Of a stretch of 64,000 bases of DNA, positions 37,191 to 48,805 are shown one piece after another (within the stretch, counting starts at the first letter, position 1; each line of letters starts with the position of its first letter). Where the stretch lies: NCBI RefSeq assembly GCF_024679095.1, contig NC_066529.1, forward strand, positions 2,677,094-2,741,093, written 5' to 3'. Under the pieces are notes generated by a model. It saw only the letters and a list, made by a program, of their open reading frames with translations, ran no database searches and had not been told where the DNA came from. Source of the stretch: Eriocheir sinensis (taxonomy: Eukaryota > Arthropoda > Malacostraca > Decapoda > Varunidae). The translations under genes and the position numbers were made by a program.

Positions 37191-38092
37191 TCAGGATTAT
37201 AAGGAGTCAGTACAGTAGGTCAGGATTCTTAGGAGTCAGTACAGTAGGTCAGGATTATAAGGAGTCAGTACTAATTCTAAGGAGTCAGTACTAATTCTCA
37301 GGAGTCAGTACTAATTCTCAGGAGTCAGTACTAATTCTCAGGAGTCAGTACTAATTCTCAGGAGTCAGTACTAATTCTCAGGAGTCAGTACTAATTCTCA
37401 GGAGTCAGTACTAATTCTCAGGAGTCAGTACTAATTCTAAGGAGTCAGTACCAATTCTCAGGAGTCAGTACTAATTCTCAGGAGTCAGTACTAATTCTCA
37501 GGAGTCAGTACTAATTCTAAGGAGTCAGTACCAATTCTCAGGAGTCAGTACTAATTCTCAGGAGTCAGTACTAATTCTAAGGAGTCAGTACTAATTCTCA
37601 GGAGTCAGTAGTAATTCTCAGGAGTCAGTACCAATTCTAAGGAGTCAGTACTAATTCTCAGGAGTCAGTAGTAATTCTCAGGAGTCAGTACTAATTCTCA
37701 GGAGTCAGTACTAATTCTCAGGAGTCAGTACTAATTCTAAGGAGTCAGTACTAATTCTCAGGAGTCAGTACTAATTCTCAGGAGTCAGTACTAATTCTCA
37801 GGAGTCAGTACTAATTCTCAGGAGTCAGTACTAATTCTCAGGAGTCAGTACTAATTCTAAGGAGTCAGTACTAATTCTAAGGAGTCAGTACTAATTCTAA
37901 GGAGTCAGTACTAATTCTCAGGAGTCAGTACTAATTCTCAGGAGTCAGTACTAATTCTCAGGAGTCAGTACTAATTCTCAGGAGTCAGTACTAATTCTCA
38001 GGAGTCAGTACTAATTCTCAGGAGTCAGTACTAATTCTCAGGAGTCAGTACTAATTCTAAGGAGTCGGTACTAATTCTAAGGAGTCCGTAAT
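37191..38092. repeat. 20-bp minisatellite, about 42 copies
   Basis: After a few longer starter units (GTCAGGATTATAAGGAGTCA) the unit GGAGTCAGTACTAATTCTCA repeats with exactly 20-bp period from about 37,260 to 38,090 with no indel. Variants are mainly TCTCA/TCTAA, with rarer CTAATT/CCAATT/GTAATT. Length 20 rules out coding. It ends about 47 bp past the stop codon of receptor gene 2, so it probably lies in its 3'UTR or immediate flank. Confidence 0.97.
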
Positions 38093-38139
38093 TCCCCTGT
38101 CTTAGGTCCTCGTGACGCTCCTCCATATCCAGGCCGTCA

Positions 38140-41100
38140 CTAGCCCAGTATGTAGCCCCAGTAGATGATATTAAAGAGGAAGAACACAGCAGGCACCAGT
38201 ACCTTTGTGGCCCACACCACCCGCTGGCTCAGTAGCTCCCTTCCCCCCTGACCGTGCATGCCTCCCTTAGACTTCCAGCTCCCAGAGTCAAATTTTCCGT
38301 TGCCCTTGGAGCTCACCCACACCTTGACTCCTCCTGGGTGTTCGTTACCGTAGAGAATGTTGTCCACCACCACGTGAAAGATGATGACGAGGAAAGTGAT
38401 GCCAATACAGAATATCAGCCACACGTCCACCATCTTAAAGTAGGAAGTCTTGGGCAGGGAGGCCGACACCTGAAGGAGAGCAAAAGGTCAGTCTTCAGGA
38501 CCAGGCTGTAGGGCGCCAGGGAATGTAGGTGCACGCTTTACATCTCTTCCATACTTATTTCTTTAACTAAGTGGAGGATTTATAGAACATTTTACGATTT
38601 AGGTTTGGGGTTAATATGATGATTACGGTAGAAGTCGAAATGTACATGGTATAGATACTTATCTGTAGTTTCAGATTTACAGTAGAAGTGTGCAGCAACT
38701 GTGCATTTTGTTCATCAGAAAATTACTCTCAGCATAAGATTATCGGGAGTTGTGTCTTTCATCACAGAATTGCTCATTTTTATTCATTTAGAACCTTACA
38801 TCCGCAAACAATGGGTGACAGTTTTGAGCTCGTCACACACTACTGATTCATGCTCACGTAGCAAAGATGGACCAGTATCACACTACTGAGACTCGTGGAC
38901 TCACTAAAGCCCCGTTCACACTGCGCCGACTCCGGGCCACGACAACCCTGCGACTCGGAGTATGCAAGGTCTTGGGTGTGAGATGTTGATGTGAAAGGGT
39001 CGCACAAGGTCGGAAAGTGGTCTATAAGCGATCGCCGGATGCTGATTCGGCTCAGTGTAAAGGGGGCCTAAAAGTCGCTGTGTGTGTTGTGGCCCAGAGC
39101 CCGCACAGCAAAGATGGATCGTTATCGTGACTACAAATAAAGATAAACACCTTAACATGGTACCTGCGGGGATCATGTTTCTTAAAGGTCCCTCTAAGCG
39201 AGAAAAATGAGAAAAAAAATCATCACTCACGCAAACTGGTTCATAATATATATCAACGCTTTTGTGATCAGTTTATGCATCATCTATTTTGGGGGGTTTA
39301 TATCATGGCGAAAATTTGGCCCGTCGCTGCTACACGTAAAGCCACAAATTTGGCCCGTCGCTGCTACACGGTAAAGCCACAAATTTGACCCGTCGCTGCT
39401 ACACGGTAAAGCCACAAATTTGGCCCGTCGCTGCTACACGGTAAAGCCACAAATTTGGCCCGTCGCTGCTACACGGTAAAGCCACAAATTTGGCCCGTCA
39501 CTGCTATACGGTAAAGCCACAAATTTGGCCCGTCGCTGCTACACGGTAAAGCCACAAATTTGGCCCGTCGCTGCTACACGGTAAAGCCACAAATTTGGCC
39601 CGTCGCTGCTACACGGTAAAGCCACAAATTTGGCCCGTCGCTGCTACACGGTAAAGCCACAAATTTGGCCCGTCGCTGCTACACGGTAAGCCACAAATTT
39701 GGCCCGTCGCTGCTACGGTAAAGCCACAAATTTGGTCCGTCGCTGCTACACGGTAAAGCCACAAATTTGGCCCGTCGCTGCTACACGGTAAAGCCACAAA
39801 TTTGGTCCGTCGCTGCTACACGGTAAAGCCACAAATTTGGCCCGTCGCTGCTACACGGTAAAGCCACAAATTTGGCCCGTCGCTGCTACACGGTAAAGCC
39901 ACAAATTTGGCCCGTCACTGCTACACGGTAAAGCCACAAATTTGGCCCGTCGCAGCTACCGGGTTAAGGAGGCACACCACCGCCACACACCTGCGAGAAG
40001 AGTGTCGCGATGACGAGCTGCACCGTGAGGGCTGACATCATCCTCACGTCGAAGATGGAGGGCCTGAAGAAGAGCGTCACGTAGCTCACGACGAGAAGCA
40101 CCAATGTGGGCAGGTAGATGTTGAGAATCGCGTAGCCGTAGCGCCGAGTGAGCGGGACTCTCACCTTGACTCCGCTGAACAGACCCTCGTCCCCGTGCAC
40201 CAGATCCAGAGTCTCCACCTGCCACGAAGAGACGCCTGATGCACCACCAATAGTTACATCAGATTAAATGTATACTTATTATTTTGTTGTTGTTGTTGTT
40301 TACGTTCGGTCCATAGCGCCGGTACCTAAAAGTTATTCTTTACATGTTTTTTTTTTATAATTTCTTGTGAGTATAAATTATGCAGCAAGATGTAAAGATA
40401 TGGTTCCAGGCCTGGGGTGGTGTGGCTTTCAATCGGATGTTTTTTTTGTTTTTTTAATCTTTACTAACCCGGGTTCCGAAGTATCTTTGTTTCTCACTTT
40501 GGTCGTGTTTAGGTGGCAAGTTGTCTTAAAACAATTTGATTTTTCGTCGCCTCTTTACTGTTTCGATCAGACTTTCGAATCGTTCCTGAATCCTCCCGCA
40601 GTTTGCTGGCCCTCTCGCTCTGCACACAAGGTGACCACAACTTCATCTCATCAAACTACCTTCACCACCACACGGAGCAATTGTAACACACCTCATACTC
40701 CACCAAAAGGCGGTTTGCAGAGTTGTTGACGACGGACTTGTCGGTATCGAACAGCAGAAAGAACTTGGTGGCTGACGAGATCCTGAGGTGCATGAAGCAC
40801 TCCTGCACGTCGAAGGGGTAGAGCGAGAGGTCCAGGTCACACATGTAGACGGTGCCGTACTTCCTCCTCACCGTCAGTGTGTTGTTGTCGCCGGAGAAAA
40901 GCTCCACTGTGGGCAAAGGAAGTTCATCATGTAATTAATCATATATAATTAATCATGAAACTAAAGCTTCTATAATAAAAGTTTGTTAATAAGATGATTA
41001 TGTGGTTTAGCGAATTATAACACTGGTGGTGTAGATGAATGTGTCCAAGGCTGCTGCATGGACTATTTGACAAACCTTCATTCCCATCGTACCATGCACG

Positions 41101-42874
41101 CGACGGGGCCCAGAACTCACCTTCTGCGGGCGTGGCGGGCTTCATGCCGATGGAGTCGGCGAGGCGGTCCACCTGCATGATGGTGTCGCCGTCCATGAGG
41201 GTGTGTTCGCTCTTGATGGTGTTGATAAAGCCCACCTGTGGGGTCCACAGCTGCTCCACCACGTCCGCCGGCAGCACATTGAGGGTGCTGTCCTTCTTGA
41301 GGTCCTGGTACAGCAGACGGCTGTCCATCCAGGTGAGCATCAGCTGGTACGACACCTCCATCACCATGTCGAGGGTCCTGACGGCCAGCGACTCCACGCT
41401 GACGGTCAGCACGATGGGCAGCGCCGCCTCCTTCGAGTCCCCGCGGCGGGGCGGCAGGTGCTTCTGGTAACCGCTCGGGAAGGACACCGACTCGCACTCC
41501 AGCTCGTCGCTGTTGTCGCCACAGTCATACTTGAGGTCGCAGCGCTGCAGCAGCGGGATGCAGGTGGCGTCGTCGCAAGTGAAGTGGCCGGGCGGGCAGG
41601 GAGACAGCAGAATCCTCCGCCGGCCGCCGGCCTTCTGGTCACACACTGGTTGCTCCAGCCGCCACCAGAGTCGACCCATTGGGAAATCTGACTCAGTCTC
41701 TTCCAGGTAAGCGATGGTCATGTTTTTGACTACGTTGATATATGTCCAGGTTTTGTTGAGCCGCTTGATGTGGTAGGCGCCGTAACCCATGAAAATCAAC
41801 TCGTCGCTCTCCTGGAAGGCCGTGAAGTAAACATTTCGTACCTCCAACTCGCAGGTGCCCAGTAAAGAAAATCTTCCGGGTTCAGTGAAGGCACACGCGA
41901 CGCAGTTTAGATTCGTTTGACAGTCAACATCAGCGACACCGTAGGGATAAAACACGGCACAGTTCTCGTACTTCAAACCATTGGGTTCCTTTGGCCCCCA
42001 CTTAACCTCGTCATTGACCACCATATCGTCGATCATCCAAACTCCCTCCAGCTTCAGATCGTTGGGTTCTATCCAGATGTCATCACGACAGTCGTGGCCT
42101 TTAGGGAACTTTTCTTCCGCCTGTCCATATATGGTATTTATCTCCTCCTGGCTTTTGCCGAAAGGGAGCCTTGTGCCCAGCGCCCGGCACAAGTATGTCG
42201 CAACCTTGTAAGTAACTGAAGGGAACCAAAAGTAATATGTACCATTTTCACGTTTGCAGAGATCGGCGAGAGGCACCTCATGGCTGGTGACCTCCTGGAG
42301 CGTCCAGCCCACGTCCCAGGAGACATAGCTGCCTTGCATGTCTTCCTGACAACTGGCGATGCGGCGGATCTCGTCCTCGGCGAGAGCCCGATCCCACACG
42401 TTGACCTGAAGCAGAGGATGACACAAGGGGGTTAAGCTTTACATACAAAGTATGTTGTTCATCTAAATTCCTACAAAAACATCAACAAGACGGTTTGCCT
42501 TCATATTCCCTTTTTCTTCAAAAATAACAGAGCGTTCCTCGGTCAACCTGCGTCAGATCGCCGCTGAGGCTCCTCGTAGGCTCGACGCCTTGCCCGAGCC
42601 GAGCCCCGTTCCCGGACACAGGCTTGTCGATCTCATAGTTTTGGTGGTTGTTGAGGCGGCCGTCCACGTAGGTGCTTATTTGGTATTTTTGATGGTCGTA
42701 GGTGAAGCACAGGTGGTGCCACCTACGAACGATACAGGTAGGAAGTTTTCATGACGTAATTATGTTAATAGAAAGATGTTTTTATCTTGAAAATCGCTTA
42801 GACGAGATCCGTAAGAATCAGCTAATGAAACATAGGGGTGTGGTAACCCTTCCCATGACACTGACCCCACTGTG

Positions 42875-42917
<43 letters not shown>

Positions 42918-43929
42918 GCACTGTTACAACTCAATAAAAGTGAATGGCGCTCACCTGAACACCCAGAGGTTCTTCTTGAGGATCTGAAAGTTCCAATTCC
43001 TGGAGATGACGGGCCTCACGCGCTCCACCCACACGTCTGTCGGCGAGGCAGGGTTGGTTACTTAAGCGCACAACTTTACTGATTCCTCAATTTATCACCG
43101 CCCTTGCCGTTATTCCTGGCGGCATTCTGACATTTCTTTGTTTTCTTGTTTACACTTGACTTCTTTAAACTTTTGTCTATCTCTGTGGATATTCCTGCCT
43201 GCCGCCTTACTTCCAGATTGATGCCTTACTGTTTATTATTCCCGCTCCTACTCAGATGTCAGACTCGCTGATCATTTTTCCTCATTGGTTTGCTATAACA
43301 GCAATATCACTCATATATCTTTGCTCCAACTTGTTGCGAGCCTCTGCGCCATAGTCAACTCCATTTTAGGTTTCCATTAATCAAGGTTGCACCACTCACC
43401 TGCCTCCAAAACGCCCTTAAGCTTTTGTTCGTTCAAGAGGGCGAAGAAGGTGGCCCAGCCGTGGAGGGTGAACAGGAAGAACCTGCCGCAGAGTGAGAGG
43501 GACGAGAGCTTCTCTGCAGGGTCCAGCGTGCCCTTGTAGAACGCCACTGTCTTGCTGGTAGCCACGCGGTCCTCCTGAAACCGCAGCACCTCAACGCCCG
43601 CCGCCCCGCCTGTCAGAAATCTGTCATCAGGGTGTGGGGAACGTGACATCTTTAGATGGCAGGGGGATATTGTGAGCTGATGATGTTTGTGAAAAGGGAA
43701 GCATAGTGCTGGGGCGGCGCTGCTGGTCAACGTGTGGGGAGTGTTAATAGGTTCTACTGGAGGAAGGAGTGTGTGGAGCAGGCTGTGTTGGGGTGTTGAA
43801 CAGGTTGGGGGTTGCACCCATAGCAAATATGGGCGACAAAGCACATAGATACTAACGACGAGACACCTGGAGGTACACATAGCAGACCACGAGCACCACC
43901 GCCGCCCAGGTCGAGGCGCCGCCACGCAT
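38140..43929 (-). CDS. Chimeric pentraxin / C-type lectin / LDLa / Cys-loop ligand-gated ion channel (gene 2)
   Basis: Eight exons in - strand order: 43857-43929, 43400-43609, 42955-43036, 42548-42722, 41121-42405, 40692-40906, 39991-40218 and 38140-38469. The sum is 2,598 nt, 865 residues, TAG stop; exons 1-4, 6 and 7 equal the lengths in gene 1 and all phases agree. All donors are GT. Domains match gene 1: signal peptide ([12 protein letters not shown]...), pentraxin/LamG-like domain, CTLD with WIEPND, EGVW and EPN, a linker with GRLWWRL, LDLa with DCGDNSDE, ligand-binding domain with WxDxRL, Cys-loop of 13 residues with YPFD, M1-M4. By hand count the CTLD is 61/119 identical to gene 1, the LDLa plus early channel domain 161/174, and exon 6 57/72. 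Convergent to gene 1 with the cuticle gene between. Function and ligand are inferred only. Confidence 0.93.
38908..39110. mobile_element. MITE-like element, family B, copy 1 (in intron 7 of gene 2)
   Basis: Left part GCCCCGTTCACACTGCGCC and CGGGCCACGACAACCC; right part CGATCGCCGGATGCTGA and GTGTAAAGGGGGCC. The same blocks make up 63,492-63,712. No coding capacity. Confidence 0.7.
39314..39960. repeat. 35-bp minisatellite, about 19 copies, in intron 7 of gene 2
   Basis: The unit contains AAATTTGGCCCGTCGCTGCT followed by ACACGGTAAAGCCAC. Most copies are identical; a few carry TTGACC, TTGGTC, CGTCACTGCT or 1-4-bp deletions. The array ends about 30 bp from the donor of exon 7 (39,991). Frames such as the 62-codon one on the - strand are artefacts. 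Confidence 0.97.
41121..42405 (-). other. Exon 5 of gene 2: fused pentraxin end, CTLD, linker, LDLa, channel domain start
   Basis: 1,285 nt, three fewer than in gene 1. The 5' half (about 41,700-42,405) is diverged from gene 1; the 3' half (about 41,121-41,695) is nearly identical at nucleotide level, synonymous sites included. In the CTLD the EPN motif is kept, while the site aligned with the usual WND reads VAD-x-D-C (VSD-x-D-C in gene 1), so classic calcium-dependent sugar binding is doubtful. Confidence 0.9.
42876..42914. repeat. (CA)n microsatellite in intron 3 of gene 2
   Basis: About 39 bp, 40 bp downstream (on the - strand) of exon 3. Confidence 0.95.
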
Positions 43930-44067
43930 GCTGGACCACCGCGGCGCTCCCTGACCCACGTGAGGCCGACGTACAGACGCCGAAGGGAAAAGTGAATAAC
44001 GTGGACTCAGACAGTGATGCAGCACCTTGTGAGGGGATGGACGCTCTTGTGGCCCTCCTCTCGTAGC

Positions 44068-44070
44068 TCT
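44068..44070 (-). other. Possible 3' splice site of a 5'UTR intron, gene 2
   Basis: On the - strand TCCTCCTCATCATTGCAG precedes AGCTACGAGAGG, about 140 bp upstream of the ATG. It parallels the candidate site upstream of gene 1. The upstream exon is not identified. Confidence 0.3.
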
Positions 44071-44222
44071 GCAATGATGAGGAGGATTAGAACCATCATG
44101 AACACTGTGGTGGTGGCGGCTGGAGAGAGAGCAACCCGAGGAAATCAATCACCGTTTAAAGTGAAGATGCAAGGCAGCCAAGTAATGAGGCAAGTTGGAT
44201 CAATTCTGAACACTAACGGCGG

Positions 44223-44417
44223 CAACGGTGCCAGATTGTCGTACTCAGTTTCTTATATTTCCCGATTTACAACCCAAACACTGTCTCCTGGGCACCAAAA
44301 ACTGTCTTTTTATCTTGTTATCGTTGAAATGGTTAATTATTTTTGTTTCCTGGTGATATTTATGGGGGAAAAGCCTGTAAAAATGATGCCCCGAGTACGA
44401 CAATCTGGCAACGGTGA
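44223..44417. mobile_element. MITE-like element, family A, copy 2
   Basis: Inverted ends CAACGGTGCCAGATTGTCGT and ACGACAATCTGGCAACGGTG, near-perfect over about 20 bp, 195 bp overall. The interior has only partial similarity to copy 1. Confidence 0.85.
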
Positions 44418-44525
44418 ACGGCGGTGGAATTTAAGGGAACAGTGAACCGGAAAGCGAAGTCGAAAATAATCAAACTTAAGAGCACCTCGGTTTACGTTGA
44501 TGCGTTTAAAAGGAGGATGCACAGC

Positions 44526-44727
44526 AGCGTTACCATATTATCGTACTCATAACATCGCTTTTATCAGTTCCAGGCCCCAAAACTCTCCTACCCACACAGA
44601 TAACGAGATTCCAGTTAAAGTTATCGATAAAAGCGTTACTTATTGGTGTTTGTTTACGACAGCTGTGAGTCAGAAACCGGAAAATACAATGTGCTGCGTG
44701 GATGAGTACGATAATTTGGTAACGCTG
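44526..44727. mobile_element. MITE-like element, family A, copy 3
   Basis: Inverted ends AGCGTTACCATATTATCGTA and GTACGATAATTTGGTAACGC, about 200 bp. It lies only about 110 bp from copy 2, both upstream of receptor gene 2. Confidence 0.75.
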
Positions 44728-44729
44728 AT

Positions 44730-45186
44730 GCACATGGAGATAACTGAGAGAATTCCCTTGTACCGTCACCCTCCGGCAGTGGATGGACCGAAGGCTGGGC
44801 GTCGCGTAACACTGGGCAGCGACCCTGAGTGTGTGCAGGATGTGAGTGCGAGTGTGAGGGATGAGTCAGCGTGAAGTGCCTCTGACACGCGATGGACACA
44901 ATCTGGTCCGCACCGGCTCGGGAAATTATAAAGTAGTAGTCATATCCATCAAAACAAGCAGGTGACACATGGAAGATTTTTCATGTAATCACCACGCAAT
45001 TTCAGTGGTCGGGGAGTTGGAATTTCAAAGCCTAAATTTGATATGGTGTCAAGAAATGCTATGGAGGGTTTTTTTTCGTCTTTTTATTTTAGGTGCTGCC
45101 TGTTGGTGGCGCAGGTGAATCTTATTTATAGTCGCTGCCGTGATGTATGACCTGCTTGGCCCATGCTGCCCCCAGATGCTCCACTT
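44730..45186. other. Gene-free stretch with a SINE-tail-like segment
   Basis: About 45,090-45,180 (GGTGGCGCAGGTG...TTATAGTCGC...CATGCTGCCCC) resembles the body of the SINE at 48,806-49,118. The rest is unassigned. Confidence 0.5.
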
Positions 45187-45279
45187 TTTTTTTTTTTTTA
45201 CAACAAAGGAGACAGCTCAAGGGCACACAAAAAAGGAAACAATAATAGAAAAAAAAGCCCGCTACTCGCTGCTCCTAAC
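45187..45279. mobile_element. Dispersed repeat (GACAGCTCAAGGGCACAC)
   Basis: Oligo-T, then ACAACAAAGGAGACAGCTCA, GGGCACACAAAAAAGGAAAC and AGCCCGCTACTCGCTGCTCC. A near-identical inverted copy lies at 60,541-60,632 in an intron of the methyltransferase gene. Confidence 0.75.
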
Positions 45280-45626
45280 GACTGAAATTGCCGAAGTTAG
45301 GATTGCTTGAAGACCCGGGCAGCATGTGGGTGATCTTCCGCCAGTCCAGTCCAGTAGTAGGCGTGGGATTGCCTTTGTGACGCCTCCCACTTATGGTCCT
45401 TTTTCTTGTTTCTTGATCATTGATTGGCGTTACTGGGTCTTTTAGTCTTGGTGAATTTTCTTTTTTTATTCTCCTACAGTTTTTTGTGATATATTTTTTT
45501 CTGTCTTTAATTTCTTCCAATGTTAATGGTTGGAACACTAATATAATGGCTCTTTGGTAGTCTCTGGTTTGGTTTTCTGTGTTCTGCATAAAATTTTCGG
45601 CAATGGTTGAAAAGGTTAACGTGCAT

Positions 45627-45705
45627 CGGTGGGAGTCGAACCTAGGCTAGAGTCCCAGGGTTCACCACTCCCTCACGCTGACGGCTCGGCCACCGCCTCC
45701 CCAAA
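45627..45705 (-). mobile_element. tRNA-derived SINE head
   Basis: On the - strand GGCGGTGGCCGAGCCGTCAG (A-box region) and AGGTTCGACTCCCACC (B box) are about 50 bp apart. The fold is not a complete tRNA. With the body-like segment at 45,090-45,180 it may be a SINE interrupted by the repeat at 45,187-45,279. Confidence 0.6.
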
Positions 45706-45748
45706 GGTTTCATTGATAATAAGTGAAAAAAAATGTATAGTCGTTCCG

Positions 45749-45749
<1 letters not shown>

Positions 45750-45800
<51 letters not shown>

Positions 45801-46018
45801 AACGTGTTTCTTGTGTGTTTTATTCGTTTTATGTGCTGTATGTTTTGTGGTGCTAAGTGTTCTTATTACCTTGTACGTATTCTGCGCGTTTGTTTAGTGT
45901 ATATTTTCATTCTAAGTTTTAAAGAAATGCTAGTTTCTGGACCATTTTGTAAACTAGAGATTGATACGTTTTATTGTAAGTTGTGGTCAATAAATATCTA
46001 TCTATCTATCTATCTGTG
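45750..46018. repeat. (GT)n microsatellite and a short (ATCT)n tract
   Basis: (GT)n at about 45,750-45,798 and (ATCT)n at about 45,993-46,014, with AT-rich unique sequence between them. Confidence 0.85.
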
Positions 46019-46224
46019 TGTAGAGTGAGAGAGAGGGAGTGACGAATTGCTTTATGCTAATGCGACAATAACACACATTCCTCGACGCGCTGCCATAAAT
46101 AAGCCCCACAACACCCCGGATCCACCCCGAAGACTGGAGGACTCGCGAGGCGGCGGCACCAGTAACTCAGGCGGCCGATGAAAGGAGAAGAGGTCCGAGC
46201 CTGTGCGTCAAGAGAAAATAACAT

Positions 46225-46460
46225 AACATAACTCAGCGAGGCGAATGAGGAAGTTTTTTCGCCCCGGGCCGTGTGGAGAACTGTAAGGGAAATTAAATAA
46301 CTCAGCGAGGCGAATGAGGAAGTTTTTTCGCCCTGGGCCGTGTGGAGAACTGTAAGGAAAATTAAATAACTCAGCGAGGCGAATGAGGAAGTTTTTTTTT
46401 CGCCCCGAGCCGTGTGGAGAACTGCAAGGAAAAGGACATAACTCAGCGAGGCGATAGAAG
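46225..46460. repeat. 69-bp tandem repeat, about 3.3 copies
   Basis: ACTCAGCGAGGCGAATGAGG starts at 46,231, 46,300, 46,369 and (partial) 46,441. The unit is 23 codons long and the last spacing is 72 bp, so an 86-codon - strand frame (46,208-46,468) stays open with repeated IRLAELFNFPYSSPHG. No signal peptide or family match that I know; I annotate it as repeat. Confidence 0.8.
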
Positions 46461-46469
46461 GGATCCAAG

Positions 46470-46885
46470 TTGAGCCATAAAGAGAAGATATAGAAAGAAC
46501 ATAATCATGATAAAAGTAATGTTAAACGACTTACTACCGTGTGTTAGAAACTTATCAATTGAATTAGGTACGGTACACATAATAGACCTTTTACTTTCCC
46601 TTTTTCTCCTTCTACTCCTAATCGTACTCCTAATCCTAATCCTACTCTTGCTCCTTGTCCGCTTCCCCCTCCTCCTCCTCCTCCTCCTCCTGTATTTACT
46701 ATGTAGAATGGCATAAGAAAGGTGCGGCAATAAGACGGAACGTACGAGCATCGCCAGGCGCGTCTCAATCTTTATTACTTGGGCCAAAACTTTTATGAGG
46801 GTGAGCCGCGCTGCAGATAATGAGGTAACGTGCTGGCCATTACTTCCCGCTACCCTGCCATTACGGGGGCGAGCGAGGGATGTAA

Positions 46886-46927
<42 letters not shown>

Positions 46928-47780
46928 ATTAGTAGTAACCCCATGAATTACACAAATGGGTTAAGATTTTCGATTCATAACTGGATAATGTTTTTGTGTG
47001 TGTGTTCAGAAGAGTTTTAGATATCTTGTAACAATCCAGAGAGAAAGACAGACAGGCAGACAGAGAGACAGACAGACAGACATAGAGGCAGACAGACAGA
47101 CTGGACAGAGACATAAATAGTGGAGGAAGGGAAGGAGATTAGAACAGCATAAAAGCATTCATTTTACCGCCGTTTTCTTTCATCACTTTTTTTTGGCGCT
47201 ATTTTCTTCCTGTAACTTTCATGGGTCTTACTTTATTTTCTTCATTTCCATTAGGTATATCTTTTTTGGCTTTTTTTTCTTAATTTGACCGCGGTTAGAT
47301 TTTATTCCTAGTCTTTTTCTCTGTCATCGGTTTTTACATCCTATGACTTTCACGACTTTTACTTTCCTCCACCTTCATTTCATATGCCTTTTCGTCTTCG
47401 CTTTCATCGCTTCTTCTATTTTTACTTCGTTTCCTTTATTTTTGTCCGCCTTACCCTTCACTGCTGTTGATTTTTCTATAATATTCTCTGTCAAATCACA
47501 AGCGAGTCTCCAATTACTCTGGCCCGTCAGTCGTTCGTTATTGTAATGGTGTGCTTGCCTTCGTCTTTCAGCCGTCACGCCTCGTCTCATCCCTCATTCA
47601 CTACCTCATTCCCTCACGCAACCCTTGATACACCCAGCGCCCTCACGTCAATCCGCCTGCCCCGCCCTTTAGTGTCGCAGCAACTCGCATACCTACATAG
47701 CTACTCATCCAATTAGTTAAACTCTACGGAAACTAGAGGCATCTTTTCAACTTCCCTCCCCGTCTGATACCTTAATTAAT
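46470..47780. other. Gene-free stretch with short simple repeats
   Basis: CTC/CCT-rich (about 46,600-46,690), (GTA)n at about 46,883-46,927, (ACAG)n patches (about 47,040-47,100) and T-rich sequence. No exon recognised. Confidence 0.5.
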
Positions 47781-48037
47781 AGAGCAGGCGGTTGCCGAGG
47801 GGTTACTGTGCGGGCGTGGTGATCCCGTGGACCTGGGTTCGAGTCCCACGAAAACACGTTGATTTTTCAAACCATCGCCGAGTGTCGAAAGATTACCCAC
47901 ATGCTGCCCAGATCTTCAATCAACCCTAACTTCACCGACTTCGGGGAGCACCAAGGGACAACCAAGAGTCATATAGCACGGTAGATTCTATAAATAAAAC
48001 TTGCCTGCGCCACTAGCGGGCTGGGGTAGCATTGAAC
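47781..48037 (+). mobile_element. tRNA-derived SINE
   Basis: AGGCGGTTGCCGAGGGGTTA (A-box region) and CTGGGTTCGAGTCCCACG (B box, 47,833-47,850) are followed by a body ending in CTTGCCTGCGCCAC...GCGGGCTGGGGTAGC. The tail resembles that of the SINE at 48,806-49,118. No complete tRNA cloverleaf. Confidence 0.7.
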
Positions 48038-48039
48038 GC

Positions 48040-48550
48040 CTTACAGATCTACAAGAATTCGAGTTATAGAAATAGTGTGGATATCAGAACATAACCCTCG
48101 GGAACAGAAACCGCCGCCCACAACCATAAAGGTCTCAAAAACTGTCAAAAATCACGCGAAATGACACTGAAGTCGAACATATATTCTCTAGTTATTCCTC
48201 TGCAGTGGTGGGGTGACGGCGCTGCCCACGTGTGTTATGCAAGACCTGCGAGGCAACGAGGAATTGTTAATGCAGGCGGAGGTGGTGAAGGTTGAAAGCC
48301 ATCAACAAGACAAACACTGCCTCCCTACGGTAATATATATAATGAGGCGAAGAGGCGGGCCCATAAACTAAACTAAAGGACTTCCCATCACTCTCGTCTT
48401 TGTTGGATCGTTTGTTTGACCGTACTCGTGTTTGCTAGGTCCATACAGCATGTTTGATATATAGAGAGTAATGACGGGCTGCGCTATACGATCATTATAA
48501 CGAACTCCCACTTCTTCCTATTTAATTGCGTTAATGGGAAATATTATAAA
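48040..48550. other. No recognisable feature
   Basis: Unique sequence with a TATATATAAT patch near 48,335. No exon or RNA gene supported. Confidence 0.45.
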
Positions 48551-48563
48551 GCTGCTGCTGCTG

Positions 48564-48614
<51 letters not shown>

Positions 48615-48633
48615 TTAATAATAACACTATTAC

Positions 48634-48682
<49 letters not shown>

Positions 48683-48711
48683 TTTCCTATTACTCCTACT
48701 ACTACTTTTAT

Positions 48712-48758
<47 letters not shown>

Positions 48759-48800
48759 TTACTCCTCCTCCTCTTACTACTACTACTACTACTACTACTT
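48551..48800. repeat. Compound (CTA)n / (ATT)n microsatellite
   Basis: About 250 bp of CTG, CTA, ATT and CTC trinucleotides. The 144-codon poly-Leu frame is an artefact. Confidence 0.95.
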
Positions 48801-48805
48801 ATTTT

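Noticed and set aside
37191..38092. CRISPR-like regular array (20-bp units; also the 35-bp array at 39.3 kb)
   Set aside because: Units are directly contiguous with no unique spacers, and the surroundings are animal genes. These are minisatellites.
39609..39797. 62-codon repeat peptide on the - strand in the 35-bp minisatellite
   Set aside because: 35 is not a multiple of three, the array lies in an intron, and the frame depends on small deletions between copies.
47781..47860. tRNA genes at 47.8 kb and on the - strand at 45.6, 49.1 and 33.0 kb
   Set aside because: A and B boxes are present but no complete cloverleaf with paired acceptor stem is formed, and the sequence continues into SINE bodies.
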